From: Euwallacea fornicatus
Taxonomy: Eukaryota > Arthropoda > Insecta > Coleoptera > Curculionidae
Direction of reading: 5' to 3'
Length of the DNA stretch: 64,000 nt
Assembly (NCBI RefSeq): GCF_040115645.1
Contig: NC_089562.1
Span: forward strand, 1,984,001 to 2,048,000
Positions 48,172 to 59,417 of the stretch are shown piece after piece. The notes under the pieces are model-generated. The model ran no database searches. It had not been told where the DNA came from and saw nothing but the letters and a program-made list of their open reading frames with translations. The position numbers and the translations under genes are program-made. The stretch's first letter is position 1. Each line of letters begins with the position of its first letter.

Positions 48172-48880
48172 GTTAATCAAAAGCAAAAAATTCCCTTCGG
48201 CAAGCCGGGAGTATAAAACATCACATTTGAATGCTCCTATTATCATAAAAATCTCAGTACGTAGTGATTCTTGAAGGGCGACATGGAGAACTAGTGTCTT
48301 CGCCTCAAAGAACTTTCAATGAATCAATCCGAATTTCAAGAGAGGTGAAATAGTAACGTCTGTCCTAAACGGTTTATTTATTTCCGAAGCCTGAAAACAC
48401 AGTTGAGGAAATTTTTTCATCTAAAAAAGATTGAAAAAAAAAATTGCAGATTTGAATAACAACGATCGTTTTGGAGCTCTTCTCTTATCTGCCCAAAATA
48501 CCCGAAATGTTTTTTTATTCTAAAAAACTTAGGCCAACACTCTCAAAAGTGTTTTAGTGCAAAAATGAAGGAGACATCGCCAAAGGACTTTGAAATTCTC
48601 ATCAATAAACCACGATTAAAATCGATGCTCTACTACACGTGTGGGAAAGACTTCAGCTCTAAGTTCCTCTTAGAGCGTCACCAAAGCTCTGTTCCCGCAG
48701 GTCTAAAACCCTTTCTTTGTAGATTTTGCGGAATGAACTTTGATCATGAAGATACTGTGAAGACACTCGAAATTGTTCATATTGGGGAGAAGCCTTATTT
48801 TTGTGAATGCTATGGAAAATGCTTCACATAGCAGAGAGAGTTTAATATTCATTTAAGAATTCAAAATCAGGACAAACTTG
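48172..48880 (+). pseudogene. Decayed copy 1 of M16
   Basis: It starts after a kept acceptor (TTTACTTTTAG). In the array phase it begins LIKSKKFPSASREYKTS, aligned with the start of M16, then FECSYYHKNL after a frameshift, stops, and a block NVCPKRFIYFRSLK equal to M16 finger 2. The middle fingers are deleted. From 48565 a 88-codon frame matches M16 fingers 8-10 (SMLYYTCGKDFSSKFLLERH) but has lost key cysteines and ends in TAG within the RQPGPF position. Confidence 0.8.
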
Positions 48881-49081
48881 ACAAAAATTAACAGAAAAGT
48901 TAAGTAATAATAAGACAAAGAAAGTATACAAGAAAAAGTATGTTGATAGCAAATTGTGTGAACGAAGCAAGTGAATTTGAAGAAGGGTTTTCCCTGGAAT
49001 CGACAAAACTGTTTTAGCGTTGGTCTTGTTCAATACGTATTCAGAATCATCCTCATTTTTAAAAATTCTTTTCTAAAAATT

Positions 49082-49860
49082 ATAGTTCCTGATTTTTCTT
49101 CAAAGAATGTTGAAGTTCAAGAAAACCTCAGTGATAACCCCGCTGAAATGAAATTTTTAAATTGCGAAAAGGCAGAAAGCCTAAAGCCAAGTTTTCAAAG
49201 ACATCACTTCCAATGCTACGTCTGTCCTGCAAAATTTGTCACCTGGTCACTGTTGAAAGCTCACATGGGGAACGTCTGTTTCGTAAATAAAAAACTTCAA
49301 CTCAATGTCCGTTGGGAATATACTGACTGCAACATACAGTTTTTCACTTCAGAAAACCTCAAAGAGCATACCTACCTTAAAATACGTGTCTCATCTGCTT
49401 CAACTTCAATGCTACCAACATGTCCGAACTCGACTCTCGCATGCATATTGAGCATCCTTTAACTCATGCCCCAACCCGGTAAAGTCTCTTATGTTGTACA
49501 CGCAAAACGCTTCAAGAGCGAGTAAAAGCTCTTGCCACATCGAATAATGATGAGCTTCATTATCAATTAAAGCTCTGCCGTGCCAGCGACATGAACTTCA
49601 CTTCCAAATATAACTTGGAGAAGCTTCAAAGGTCCATCCATGAAGGGCTAAAGCTTTTTGCTCTTTTGCGAAATGGCCTTTGCAGGTAAACATACACTGA
49701 AGAGGCGTGAAGGGATGCACACTGAGGAAAAATCTCACTCGCGTGAGCATTGTGACCGATGTTTCAGCAGCATGCTCCTGTTACTGTTCATTTTAGACTG
49801 TACGTTGGGGAGAGGCCCTGTAAAGGCATGTTCTATCAAAAAAGAGTTTTATTATTAAAT
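49082..49860 (+). pseudogene. Decayed copy 2 of M16
   Basis: In order: HFQCYVCPAKFVTWSLLKAH (M16 finger 1 type, ending C2HC), YTDCNIQFFTSENLKEH (finger 2), then after frameshifts CFNFNATNMSELDSRMHIEH (finger 6), a finger 8 remnant near 49590 and a CDRCFSS remnant near 49750. Fingers 3-5 are gone, and frameshifts and stops prevent a full product. Independent of copy 1, since it keeps different pieces. Confidence 0.8.
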
Positions 49861-50279
49861 AAAACTAAAGTCTAGAGCTAGTTATGAATTCTCAGAATAT
49901 TTAGCTTTGGATTGAGAAAATAGACTTCATTCTCGAATAATTATTCTGCGTTGAGGAGAAAAATGCTTTATATAATATTTATACAATACTATATACGATT
50001 TCTATGAAACATTATAATACCTTTTAATGTTTTATAATGTCGATGACGTCAAGGCTGCTGTAACAGCAGACGAATTTGTGTTAAGCTTCATCCATTCTTT
50101 AAGAAAATATTACTGCAACTCTTAAAGCGGAATAAATCACTGGTTGAGCTGGAACTGAATATCTATTTATTGGTTGAAAGTAAATAAAGTGTGTTAGATA
50201 AATAAAAACTTTTGCCCTATGTAAACTAACTTTAAAGTGTCTACACAACATAATCTATTATAATCAAAACAATTTTTAG
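49861..50279. other. Spacer before M17
   Basis: AT-rich, no gene; ends in the M17 acceptor tract (AATTTTTAG). Confidence 0.6.
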
Positions 50280-51590
50280 GCTTAAACGGACCTGCCGAAG
50301 AACTACCAAACCATTCGTAAAAGAAGAAAGTGACTTGGATGACGACTTAGATCTGCAATCGCGCCTAAATCTCAGAACCTATCAGAAACCCAAAAAAAAG
50401 TATAAGAAATCTCAGAAGCACAAGAAAACAGAACAGTCCGGCGAAGACCTGGAAGAACATTATTTTAAATTCGATATCCTTCAAGATTTATACATTTGCT
50501 GCACTTGCTCAGCAGAATTTCAGGAGGAATCAGAGGTGGAAATGCACATTAAAACTCATGAGAAAATAATTTCTTGCCCCCTTTGTGAGGAGTCCTTCAA
50601 AAGCTACTTTGACTTGGGAATGCACTCGCGAAAGCACGATCCAGGGGGAAAAATCAATTGCCCCTTATGCGCTTACGTAGCCACAAGTGCTAACCCTTAC
50701 AGCTTCAAAGCACACATCAACTACGTACACTTGAAAAACTTCCCTTTTTATTGTAAAGAGTGTGGAAAGGGCTTTAAGCATTGCAAGACTTATGAGGAAC
50801 ATCAGAACACTCATGCTGGGAGGAAACCGTACGTGTGCGTGGTTTGCGAGAAGGGATTCACTTACCAAAAGTATTTACACGTCCATCAAGTGAGGAATCA
50901 TCAAGTAAGTAATTATTTTAAAGATGGAACTATGAAATATTTTTATGTTATTTTTCGTAGGTGGGAACTACTGGCAGAAAAATCGAGAACGAGTGTCGCA
51001 CTTGCAATCGACACTTCTATAAACCGGAAGCCTTGGAAGAGCACATGGAAGTCTGCTACAAACGAAAGAGGAAACCCAAGAGTGAGTGTCCTGTTAAGGC
51101 ATTTTTGTGCGATTCTTGCGGACAAACTTTCACGGAAAAAGCGAAACTTCTGGAACACTTAAGAGTACACAAAGGAGATCTTCCTTTTGTGTGCAGCTGG
51201 TGTGGGAAGAGGTTCCCGGTGAAGTCGTATTTGAAGACCCACGAAAGGGTGCACACTGGGGAGAAGCCTTATTCCTGCGAGTTTTGCGGGAAGAGATTTG
51301 CGCAGCATGCACCTTTTAGGTATAAATGCAACATTTTTTTCACGTTTAATAATTATTGTGTTCGTTCTGGTTTTAGAGTTCATAGAAGAATGCACACTGG
51401 AGAACGGCCTTACGTATGTGATTTCTGCACTAAAGGTTTTACTACTAATCAAGGGCTGAAGTTGCACAAAAAAAATTGCCCTGATAATCAGCTCAACAAG
51501 ATGCTGAAAGCTGACCATGGAGCTTCTTCCACTCCGTTAAATTCTACTTTAAAAAAAGTTCCGTGTATTTATGGCTTTACATTAGATTAA
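50280..51590 (+). CDS. M17: three-exon terminal module, ten fingers (family D)
   Basis: Exons 50280-50904, 50961-51319 and 51377-51590, about 398 residues. Intron 1 is 56 bases, phase 0 (CATCAA/GTAAGT ... TTCGTAG). Intron 2 is 57 bases, phase 2 (CCTTTTAG/GTATAA ... GGTTTTAG), splitting AG/A in finger 9 (AQHAPFRVH after joining). Intron 2 is a multiple of three with no stop, so keeping it would insert 19 residues inside that finger. VKEE (phi-K-x-E) is at residues 13-16, followed by a Lys-rich tract. Finger 1 has FDILQDLYICCTCSAEF. Finger 6 and the last finger are C2HC. M18 is the close intronless relative. Confidence 0.85.
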
Positions 51591-52413
51591 AAACTAGTTT
51601 GTGATATACAGGATTTGCCAGAAGAACTTAGTTCAACGAATATCACCAATTCCTCCTCTGGAAATAGGCCGATTGGTGGCATATTAGTCAACGAAAGAAG
51701 AAAACGTGATTTTTTTAAATTAAAAAAAAAAAAAAAAAGGAAAATGGTTATTTGGTAAAATTAGATGTATCAGTTACCTATCAAGTTTTTAAGAGGAAAT
51801 AGAAATAACTAAAATTTACTAGAAAGGAAATTATTTTATCGATTTTGATGCCTCTACAATATGATCCTGATGTTTGGTTTATCAGGTCGCAGTTGATTTC
51901 AGTGATTTAAAATAATCATTTTTAAAGGAAAATAAGAATACTTTAAATTGTCGATATAAAAGCTTTTTCTTTTGAATGTGGTATTTGCCGCTGCTTGCGG
52001 TACGGTCCTGATATTCCGGTTTGTCACTAACAGTTAAATTAATTGAATTTTTTCAAAATTTAAAGTATACATGCATTCTTTACTAACATATCAAATTTTA
52101 GAAAAAATTAATATTTTCAGTTATCAGAGGGAGGGAGAGGTCAAATGTTCTGTGTGCTTTTTTGTACCCTCTTCAGTACAGTAGAATAATTTTTTGTGCA
52201 GTGTCCCCATCCCTAATATTCCAATTTGTGATACCATATACAGGTCAATTGAGGAATTTATGGTATCCTTTTTTCTATGTTTTTCTCAGGCACTCGAATT
52301 ATTTATTTACCACATTTTATGTAATAAACCAATAAAAAAGCACTAAAATCTGTATGTTTTTATCTGCTCAATGATGTTTTTGCAGCTTATAATTTTTTTC
52401 TTTAACATTTTAG
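51591..52413. other. Spacer M17-M18
   Basis: AT-rich with an A-run near 51721-51738 and a TACAGGATTTGCC word at 51607 resembling a repeat end. No gene. Confidence 0.5.
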
Positions 52414-53731
52414 GCGCAGAAGAAAAACTGGCAAATTTCTGAAAATAGAGGATGATTACTTCGTGTTCCCCCAAAAACTTCCCAAAAGCCTTTTCTGCTC
52501 ACTCTGCCAGAAACATTTCAGAACTCAGTCATCGTTCCAGAGACACAGGTCATGCCACCAACCGACGAACAACAACAAAAAGCAATTTTTTCCCTGCAAA
52601 TACTGCAGCGAAACTTTTTCTTCTCAAGCACAACTGCGCAACCATAGAAAAACTCACAAAGCAGAGGTGTTTCCTGAGGACAATCCTTCCTATAAATTCG
52701 ATTCGGATCAGGAATTGTATATCTGCGATTTGTGCTCTGCAGAGTTCCAGTCTCTAAATGAGGTTCAAGAGCACATCAAGAGCCATTTACCTGATTACCG
52801 ATGTAAAGAATGCGATCTAGAATTTCTGAGTATTTTAGACTTGGGAATGCACTCAATGGAACATAGTGAGGAGAAGAAAATCAAATGCCCTCTTTGCAAG
52901 TATGTTAGTAAGGGGAGCAATGTTTATAGCTTCAAGTCGCACCTGAACTACATGCATTTTAAGAAGTTTCCATTCTACTGTAGTGAGTGCGGGAGGGGCT
53001 TCAAGCAATTCAAGCTCTATCAAGACCACAAAAACAGTCATACAGGGGAAAAACCTTACGTCTGCATTGTCTGCTCTAAGGGATTCAGCTTTGAGAAGTA
53101 CTTAGTAGTACACCAAATCCGCAACCACGATGCTACAACGTCTTCAAATGATGTTTTAAATCAATGCAAAACCTGCCACAAAGCCTTTAAGACCTTTGAA
53201 GTCCACCAATGCTCCGCAAGGAAAAAACAATTCAAAAAACCCAATTCTTTTCTTTGCGATACCTGCGGTCAGGGTTTCATCGAAAAATCCAAACTCCTCA
53301 AACACATAAGAGTACACAAAGGCGATTTGCCCTTTGAATGCTCTTGGTGCGGGAAGAAATTCCCCCAAAAAGACTACCTCAGAACCCATGAAAGGGTTCA
53401 CACAGGCGAAAAGCCTTACAGGTGCAGCTTTTGCGGTAAAAGCTTTGGTTTTCACGCCCCTTACAGAGTGCACCTGAGGACCCATACAGGGGAGAGGCCC
53501 TATAAGTGTGATTTTTGCGATAGAGGTTTCACCACCAATCAAGGGCTAAAGTTGCACAAGAAGGGCTGTCCGGAGAATCAGCTGAATAAGATGCTGAGCG
53601 AAGAGAGTTTGAAGAAGCAAGATCCTGTATGTTTGAAGTATGTGACTGTTGAGGAAGATACGGTGGTTCCCTTCTTGAAAGAGGAGGTTGAGGTAGAGGA
53701 GGAGGTTTTAAAGGTTGATGCAGTTTTTTGA
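52414..53731 (+). CDS. M18: terminal exon, twelve fingers (family D)
   Basis: The AG at 52412-52413 opens 438 residues. LKIE (phi-K-x-E) lies at residues 9-12. Two extra N-terminal fingers precede the family D finger (YKFDSDQELYICDLCSAEF). One internal unit is short and broken (CKTCHKAFKTFEVHQC). The penultimate finger reads GFHAPYRVH and the last is C2HC (HKKGC). The tail of about 60 residues is acidic (VEVEEEVLK) with a further LKEE. No internal introns, although M17 has two. The first in-frame Met is in finger 4, so the upstream exon must supply the start. Confidence 0.88.
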
Positions 53732-55096
53732 TAGTTGCTAATGCAAAGGAGGAGTTTGAATTAGGATGTGTAGTTAGTGATAATAGATTTATGTACCTGT
53801 ACAGAGTCGGCACATTTCGACGTTTATTTGTGTGGGAAATTTCTGTAATTATAGCAGTTGTAACCGAAAATATTTCACCTCTATGGAGAATGCCTGATAG
53901 AGTTGAAAAGCGAATAAAGCAATCTCGGAGTTTTTGTAGAGATAACTGTGATAGAGCAATCAAAAATTTTCGATCTGTTCATTCGAGTTGGTAGTTTGAT
54001 TATCCTTCTCAAAGTTTTCATAAAGCATTTTATCACTGCGATCTATGCAAGATCTAACATATATGTCTTAGCTCCTTGTGAAGGGGGAGAGGTCGTCTTT
54101 GCCAACCAATTAGACTTATCTTCAAGAAAATATCGAGGTTACTATATTCGTAGTTTTTTATCTCCTCTAGTTGCCGAGATTTTCGATGTAAATAGCGAAA
54201 TTTGCCCATCCTGTACAGTATGTCCTATTCTCGTGTTCACACAAAAATCGTTAAAAAATGTATCATATTTAAGAGAGAATTTCTCAACGTATGCGTAAGA
54301 AAGAGATTTTTTTTTTGAAGAGCTCTCTTTTAGGAACTTTTAGTCATAACTTAAGTACTTATATAATGTTATAAACTTTGAAAAATGATTTAAACATTAT
54401 TTCCACTGAAGTTGACGAATGTTCATGACTTAATGAGAAAACTCACCCGTTAAAAGTTAAATCTGTCCTGTGTTTACCCATTAAATGCAATTCATGATAC
54501 GCTCAATTGAAAAGCAATATTTTGGAACCTCATAGGTGTGTCTCAATTGCTTACTGCCCCATAAAACTCATGAAAAATGGTTTATGAAATTTGTTGATTT
54601 GGAAGGAAATCTTTAGTAACTCACAAGCTTTACTCAAACAGATCTGTAATTTGTTAATTATTATCGGAAAGTAAACCGAAAATTATATATATAAATAAAA
54701 TTCATTTGACTTATTACTTAAGGACAACAAACAACCTTAGAATTAGCAAAATGCCGACGTTTCGACCGACAATTCAGTCTTCCTCAGACCCTGAGATAAT
54801 AAATAAACCCCAGCAAGTTTGGAATATAAATCGAAAACTCGGCTTCCATTTTAGTATTTCCAAATATGTATTTTATCACAATTTTGTGAATTAGGGCATT
54901 GGTTTTAATGCAAGGAACCTGAGGATGGGACCACAAATAATGTCGTAAAACCCGCCTTTAGTGTAATCTTTTTGGAAACATTTTATATAACCAATTAACC
55001 CTGGAATGTTGTAATATATCGACCCTTTATACACAATCTCTTTGATTTCGCCCCAACCCTCGCCGAAAATCCCCACTAACACGCCAACCTTTCCAG
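53732..55096. other. Spacer M18-M19
   Basis: M18 3' UTR and AT-rich DNA. A CATCCTGTACAG word (54209) resembles repeat ends. A 116-codon frame at 53948-54298 has no domain or support. Confidence 0.5.
53913..53918 (+). terminator. Poly(A) signal AATAAA for M18
   Basis: 182 bases after the M18 stop. Confidence 0.5.
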
Positions 55097-57071
55097 GCCC
55101 AAAACTGCAATTCGAAAGAGCCCCAGGAAATCAAAAAATAAGCTCACAGACTACATTAACGAAATCTTCAAGGAATCCGATGACGAGGATGATCTTTTTG
55201 AAACTGCAAAGAAACCAAAAAAAGAGATCGATGACGATATTTACCCCTGCAAGAAGTGCTGTTCAATATTTCTTTCCAAAGGTGATCTTCTGAAGCACAG
55301 GAAGACCACCCACCGAAATAACCGAAGTTTAGACGTACAATCGAAAGATGAAATCATGGGGGATGTGAAACGGTTATATGAGTGCAGAAATTGCACTGAA
55401 GTGTTCCCGACAATCCAGGAACTGAGGACTCATAAAAAAGAGCACATCAAGAAGGAATTTGTTGAAAGTCATACATATTACTTTGATGCAACTCAGGAGA
55501 TTTATATTTGTAATACTTGTTCAGCTGAGTTTAAAGATGAAGTTGAAGCTGGTAGACACACTAAGGGCCACGAGGAGTTTTTTGAGTGCTCATTATGCTC
55601 TGATAGGTTTCAGAGTTTGTTTCAGTTGGGGAGCCATTTGAAGGTAAGTTTTTCAAAGTACACTCACTTTCATATGAAATACTCTGCCTAGTAATAATAT
55701 TAACAATCAAGTCTTATAATTTTGGTAAAATAATGCTTCGCATCATCGTATCAAATGATCAGAGTTTCAGCAAAAAAACCCATTTATTAAATGAAAAGGT
55801 AACAATGAGTGACATCGCCTACAGCAATGCAAGCGGTGTACCCTTTGCTGCATGCTTTCATCAATCAATATCTTCCTAGCGTATTTCATTCCATGCTGTC
55901 TTAAGGTGGTATCGTAAGGCACTCGACTTGTTTGGGTAAATCTCGAAGACGGCGACTCATCACGTTTCAAAAATGTTCAATAGGTAATAGATCCGGTAAC
56001 CGTGCAGGCCAAACCGCATGTCCAATTCTGCCTCTTCCAAGTATCTTCGAGTAATGTTCGCAGTATGCGGACTGGCATTACCCTGTTGGAAAATCCCATT
56101 GGGTAAAGTCTGCATGCAGGATACTAACACTGGCCTCAGGAAATTGTTAAGGTAGAAGGTCGATGACGAAAAAAACATTCTTATAAAAGCATTATTATCA
56201 TTTGCTACTCCATTATAAAGCATTATTTTGCCAAAATTACGAGACCCATGCAAGTATTATTGTTACTGTGTGATGCATTTCATATGAAATTGAGCATCTA
56301 ATAATCAATTCTACAAAAGAACGTTCTTTGCAGGCCTCGCATAATGAGGACGACAATTATAGATGTCCTCAATGCCCAGAACTAAAATTCTCAAAGCCTT
56401 CTCTATTCATGAAGCATATAGATACCATTCACCAAAAGAGGTATACTTACACATGCAAAGAGTGCGGCAAAGGCTTCCACAGCAAAAGCCTATGCAGGGA
56501 ACACATGAACATTCATTTGGGGGTGAAACCTTTTAACTGTATTGTTTGCGGAGCCCTTTTTACTTACTCAAAATCAGTGGTCACCCACCAGCTAAAAGCC
56601 CATAGGGTCGAAATCCTAGGGGAATCTCACAGGACAGAATGTTCCTTCTGTCGCAATAGATTCGTTTCCATAGCTTCCTTAGAACGTCACGTGCAGCAAG
56701 TCCACGCAACCCCTAAAGCCCCTAAGGGGAAAATCCATCTGTGCGATTACTGCGGCATGGGCTTCGCCAAAAAGAATAAAATGGTGGTGCACCAAAGGGT
56801 GCACACTGGGGTCAAGCCTTATCCTTGCCGGTACTGTGATAAATGTTTTTCCAAGTCGGGGGAGAGAAATTGCCACGAGAGGATACACACTGGGGAGAGG
56901 CCCTATAGCTGCAAATATTGTGGCAAGGCTTTTAGGCAATCTGCACCCTTTAAGGTGCACATAAGAACGCACACTGGCGAGAGGCCGTATGTGTGCGATC
57001 TATGCAGAAAGGGTTTTACCACAAATCAGGGGCTGAAGCTGCATAGGAAAAGATGTACTAGTATCGACTAA
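55097..57071 (+). CDS. M19: two-exon terminal module, twelve fingers (family D)
   Basis: Exons 55097-55643 and 56334-57071, about 427 residues. The acceptor is CCTTTCCAG (AG 55095-55096). The intron is 690 bases, phase 0 (TTGAAG/GTAAGT ... TTTGCAG), and contains a dead Tc1-like piece. Joining restores finger 4 (SLCSDRFQSLFQLGSHLK, then ASH), which the intron splits. The linker is acidic and lysine-rich (KESDDEDDLFE). The family D finger FDATQEIYICNTCSAEF is third. The penultimate finger has RQSAPFKVH and the last is C2HC (HRKRC). The first in-frame Met (55356) follows finger 1. Most TGEKP-type linkers are in the last four fingers. Confidence 0.86.
55767..56260 (-). mobile_element. Tc1-like fragment inside the M19 intron
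   Basis: Minus-strand text NGIFQQGNASPHTANITRRY is a Tc1/mariner catalytic motif, where Asp of the usual QQDNA is now Gly. It is followed by degraded text that in another frame gives the proline-Asp-Leu region and the C-terminus. Stops and frameshifts, no TIRs seen. It accounts for most of the length of this intron. Confidence 0.7.
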
Positions 57072-57838
57072 ATTTATGTATATTTGCTTAATTATTTGTT
57101 TGTAGGTGTATTATATGTTTTTTAACATTGTTGAGTATTATTTTTGTTATTTGTTTGTGGTCAAAGAAAATTAGCAGTTAGCCATAGATTCCTTGAACAG
57201 AAATAATAGGTTTAAATGAGGAGTAACGTACAATAGGTCCCGCATAAGTTCGATAGAAAATTGGGGTCCATTGAGCCCTAGGAGTATTTATACATCCATG
57301 AACAATTTTGAGATATCCAGATTTTTATCCGTTTTTATTTTTGGAGAAACAGCTCTTAGTCACTTAATCATGATTTCGGAACTTACATCGTTCATTTCTA
57401 CTTTTTTCGTCCTTTTCCGAATTAAACATTTTTGCTTTCAGTACGTCGTTGCTTTTACCACATTTATAGGAGATTTTTTAAATTATTGAGGACCCTCACA
57501 GCGCTCAGAATGCCCTAAATTCTTGGTGCACACACTCTTTTAAAATCCAGAAATTTTCCAAATACATCTATGTTTTTCATTTGCTCTTTTGTTGTGTTTT
57601 GGGCCGCCCTGCGTGAACCGAAAAACTCGAAATACAAGAGAATTTTTAAAATACTCTAACTTTCCATGGAATTTATGCAAGATTTTTACGAACCGACTGC
57701 AGTCTTTTTGCTCAAGGAATCTGCGCCTTCCTTTCCTGGACACCCCGTATAATCCATATAGAACTCCCTAAGAGGTAAGTCCCTCCCTTGCCCCCGCCAG
57801 CCTTTACCCTCACCTAATCTAAACCTCTTCCATTTTAG
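57072..57838. other. Spacer M19-M20
   Basis: M19 3' UTR and AT-rich DNA. GCCGCCCTGCG (57602) and CACCCCGTATAA (57740) look like repeat ends. No gene. Confidence 0.5.
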
Positions 57839-59057
57839 GTTCTACCAAAGCAAAATCACTCTAAAACTTTCCAAGCGAGAGACTCGCAGCTCCAGCCGCC
57901 TGAAAGACCCTCTGGGCTCTCACACTCCCCAAATAAAAGAAGAAATGCTAATCATAAACTACGCAGTTGAGTCTGGGTCAGATGAAGATGAGCCTCTAAC
58001 GACGCAAAAACTCAGAAAGAGGCCACGGGCTAAAAAGGTCAAAGTCTGGCAATGCAAGAAGTGTCTGGAAACTTTCCCCACTTGCAGCTTATTGAAATCA
58101 CATAGGGCCATACACATTAAGAAGGATTCTGCGGATGATCATACTTATAAATTCGATGTTCTCCAAGACCTTTATATCTGCAATACGTGCTCTGCAGAGT
58201 TTCAGGAGGAAAGTGAAGTCCAGCATCACATGAAAGATATGCACGAAAAGGAATTTTCTTGCTCGCAGTGCGAGAAGAACTTCAAAACATTATATGAAAT
58301 GGGGGTGCACTCTGGAGAGCATCACCCAGAGGGGCACGTCAAGTGCCCTTTATGTGCCTACAAAAGCCCTAAGAAAGGCGCCCTTTTGATTCACATCAAC
58401 TACGTTCATTTAAAAAAATTCGCTTATTTTTGTGAGACTTGCGGCAAAGGCTTCAACGACCATCTCCTTTTCAAAGAGCACGCCAATGAACATTTGGGCA
58501 TTAGGCCTTTTAGCTGTGTAGTTTGTGAGAAAACCTTTACCTATACGAGGTACTTGTACACCCATCAAGTGAGGGCTCACCGGGTAATTATCGATGGGCA
58601 GTTACTGCCCAATCAATGTTCTTACTGCAATCGTAAATATAGCAAACCTGAAACTTTGGAAAAGCACATCGAAGATTCCCATTTAAAGGTAGGTCCACAT
58701 GAAAAGAAACATTTATGCGATACCTGTGGTAAGGGCTTTGCACAAAGGAGCAAGCTGGTGATCCATGAAAGGGTGCACACGGGATATAAACCATATGCCT
58801 GCAAATACTGCGAAAAGTGCTTTACGAAGAAGGATTATTTGGTTATGCATGAGAGGGTGCATAGTGGAGAAAAGCCTTACTCTTGTGAGTACTGCGGGAA
58901 GCGTTTTAGTCAGGGAGCTCCTCTGAGGATTCACGTGAGGACTCACACTGGGGAAAAGCCCTATGAGTGCCAGTTTTGCTCGATGAAGTTCAATTCGAGG
59001 GGGGCGTTGAATATGCACAGGAAGTGTACAGGGTTGAGAGTAGATAGGGCATGCTGA
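57839..59057 (+). CDS. M20: terminal exon, eleven fingers (family D)
   Basis: The AG at 57837-57838 opens 405 residues. IKEE (phi-K-x-E) is at residues 32-35, followed by acidic and then basic stretches. Eleven fingers start at WQCKKC. The second is the clearest form of the family D mark (FDVLQDLYICNTCSAEF). Finger 6 is CVVCEKTFTYTRYLYTHQ, the penultimate has SQGAPLRIH, and the last is short and ends C2HC (HRKC). It aligns over its length with M14 and M15. Intronless. ATTAAA lies eight bases after the stop. Confidence 0.88.
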
Positions 59058-59064
59058 GATTTCA

Positions 59065-59070
59065 ATTAAA
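59065..59070 (+). terminator. Poly(A) signal ATTAAA for M20
   Basis: Starts eight bases after the M20 stop, implying a very short 3' UTR if used. Confidence 0.4.
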
Positions 59071-59201
59071 AAGTTTCCAACAGTGAAGTTGTTTTAATTC
59101 CCTTTCTAACACTGGTTAGTCACATATTAGCGAATTGATTCACAAAATTTTGAAAATTGTTTTAGTCTGGTTTTTGATCCCGAAATTCATCGAAACCATT
59201 T

Positions 59202-59229
59202 AATTTGAAAATCATTTGATTTTCAAATT
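59202..59229. repeat. Perfect 12-bp hairpin
   Basis: AATTTGAAAATC, loop ATTT, GATTTTCAAATT. It lies between the M20 poly(A) signal and the M21 acceptor, a place where RNA structure could affect which exon is chosen. Confidence 0.5.
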
Positions 59230-59417
59230 CTGAAGATGACGGCGACGATTTAGACCTAATTAGAGAGTATTTTTACACTTTAGCCTATGTCGTACAGTAA
59301 ATCCGGATTCTCCGGCGAGATACTTCAAGGGGTTGTGTTTGAGCAAGAAAAATAGTCCTAATAAACACGTACTTAACATTCTTTAGTTTTTTAAAATTAA
59401 CTTTTACTATATTTTAG

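Larger units (their letters stand above)
59058..59417. other. Spacer M20-M21
   Basis: Holds ATTAAA, a perfect 12-bp hairpin (59202-59229) and the M21 acceptor tract. No gene. Confidence 0.6.
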
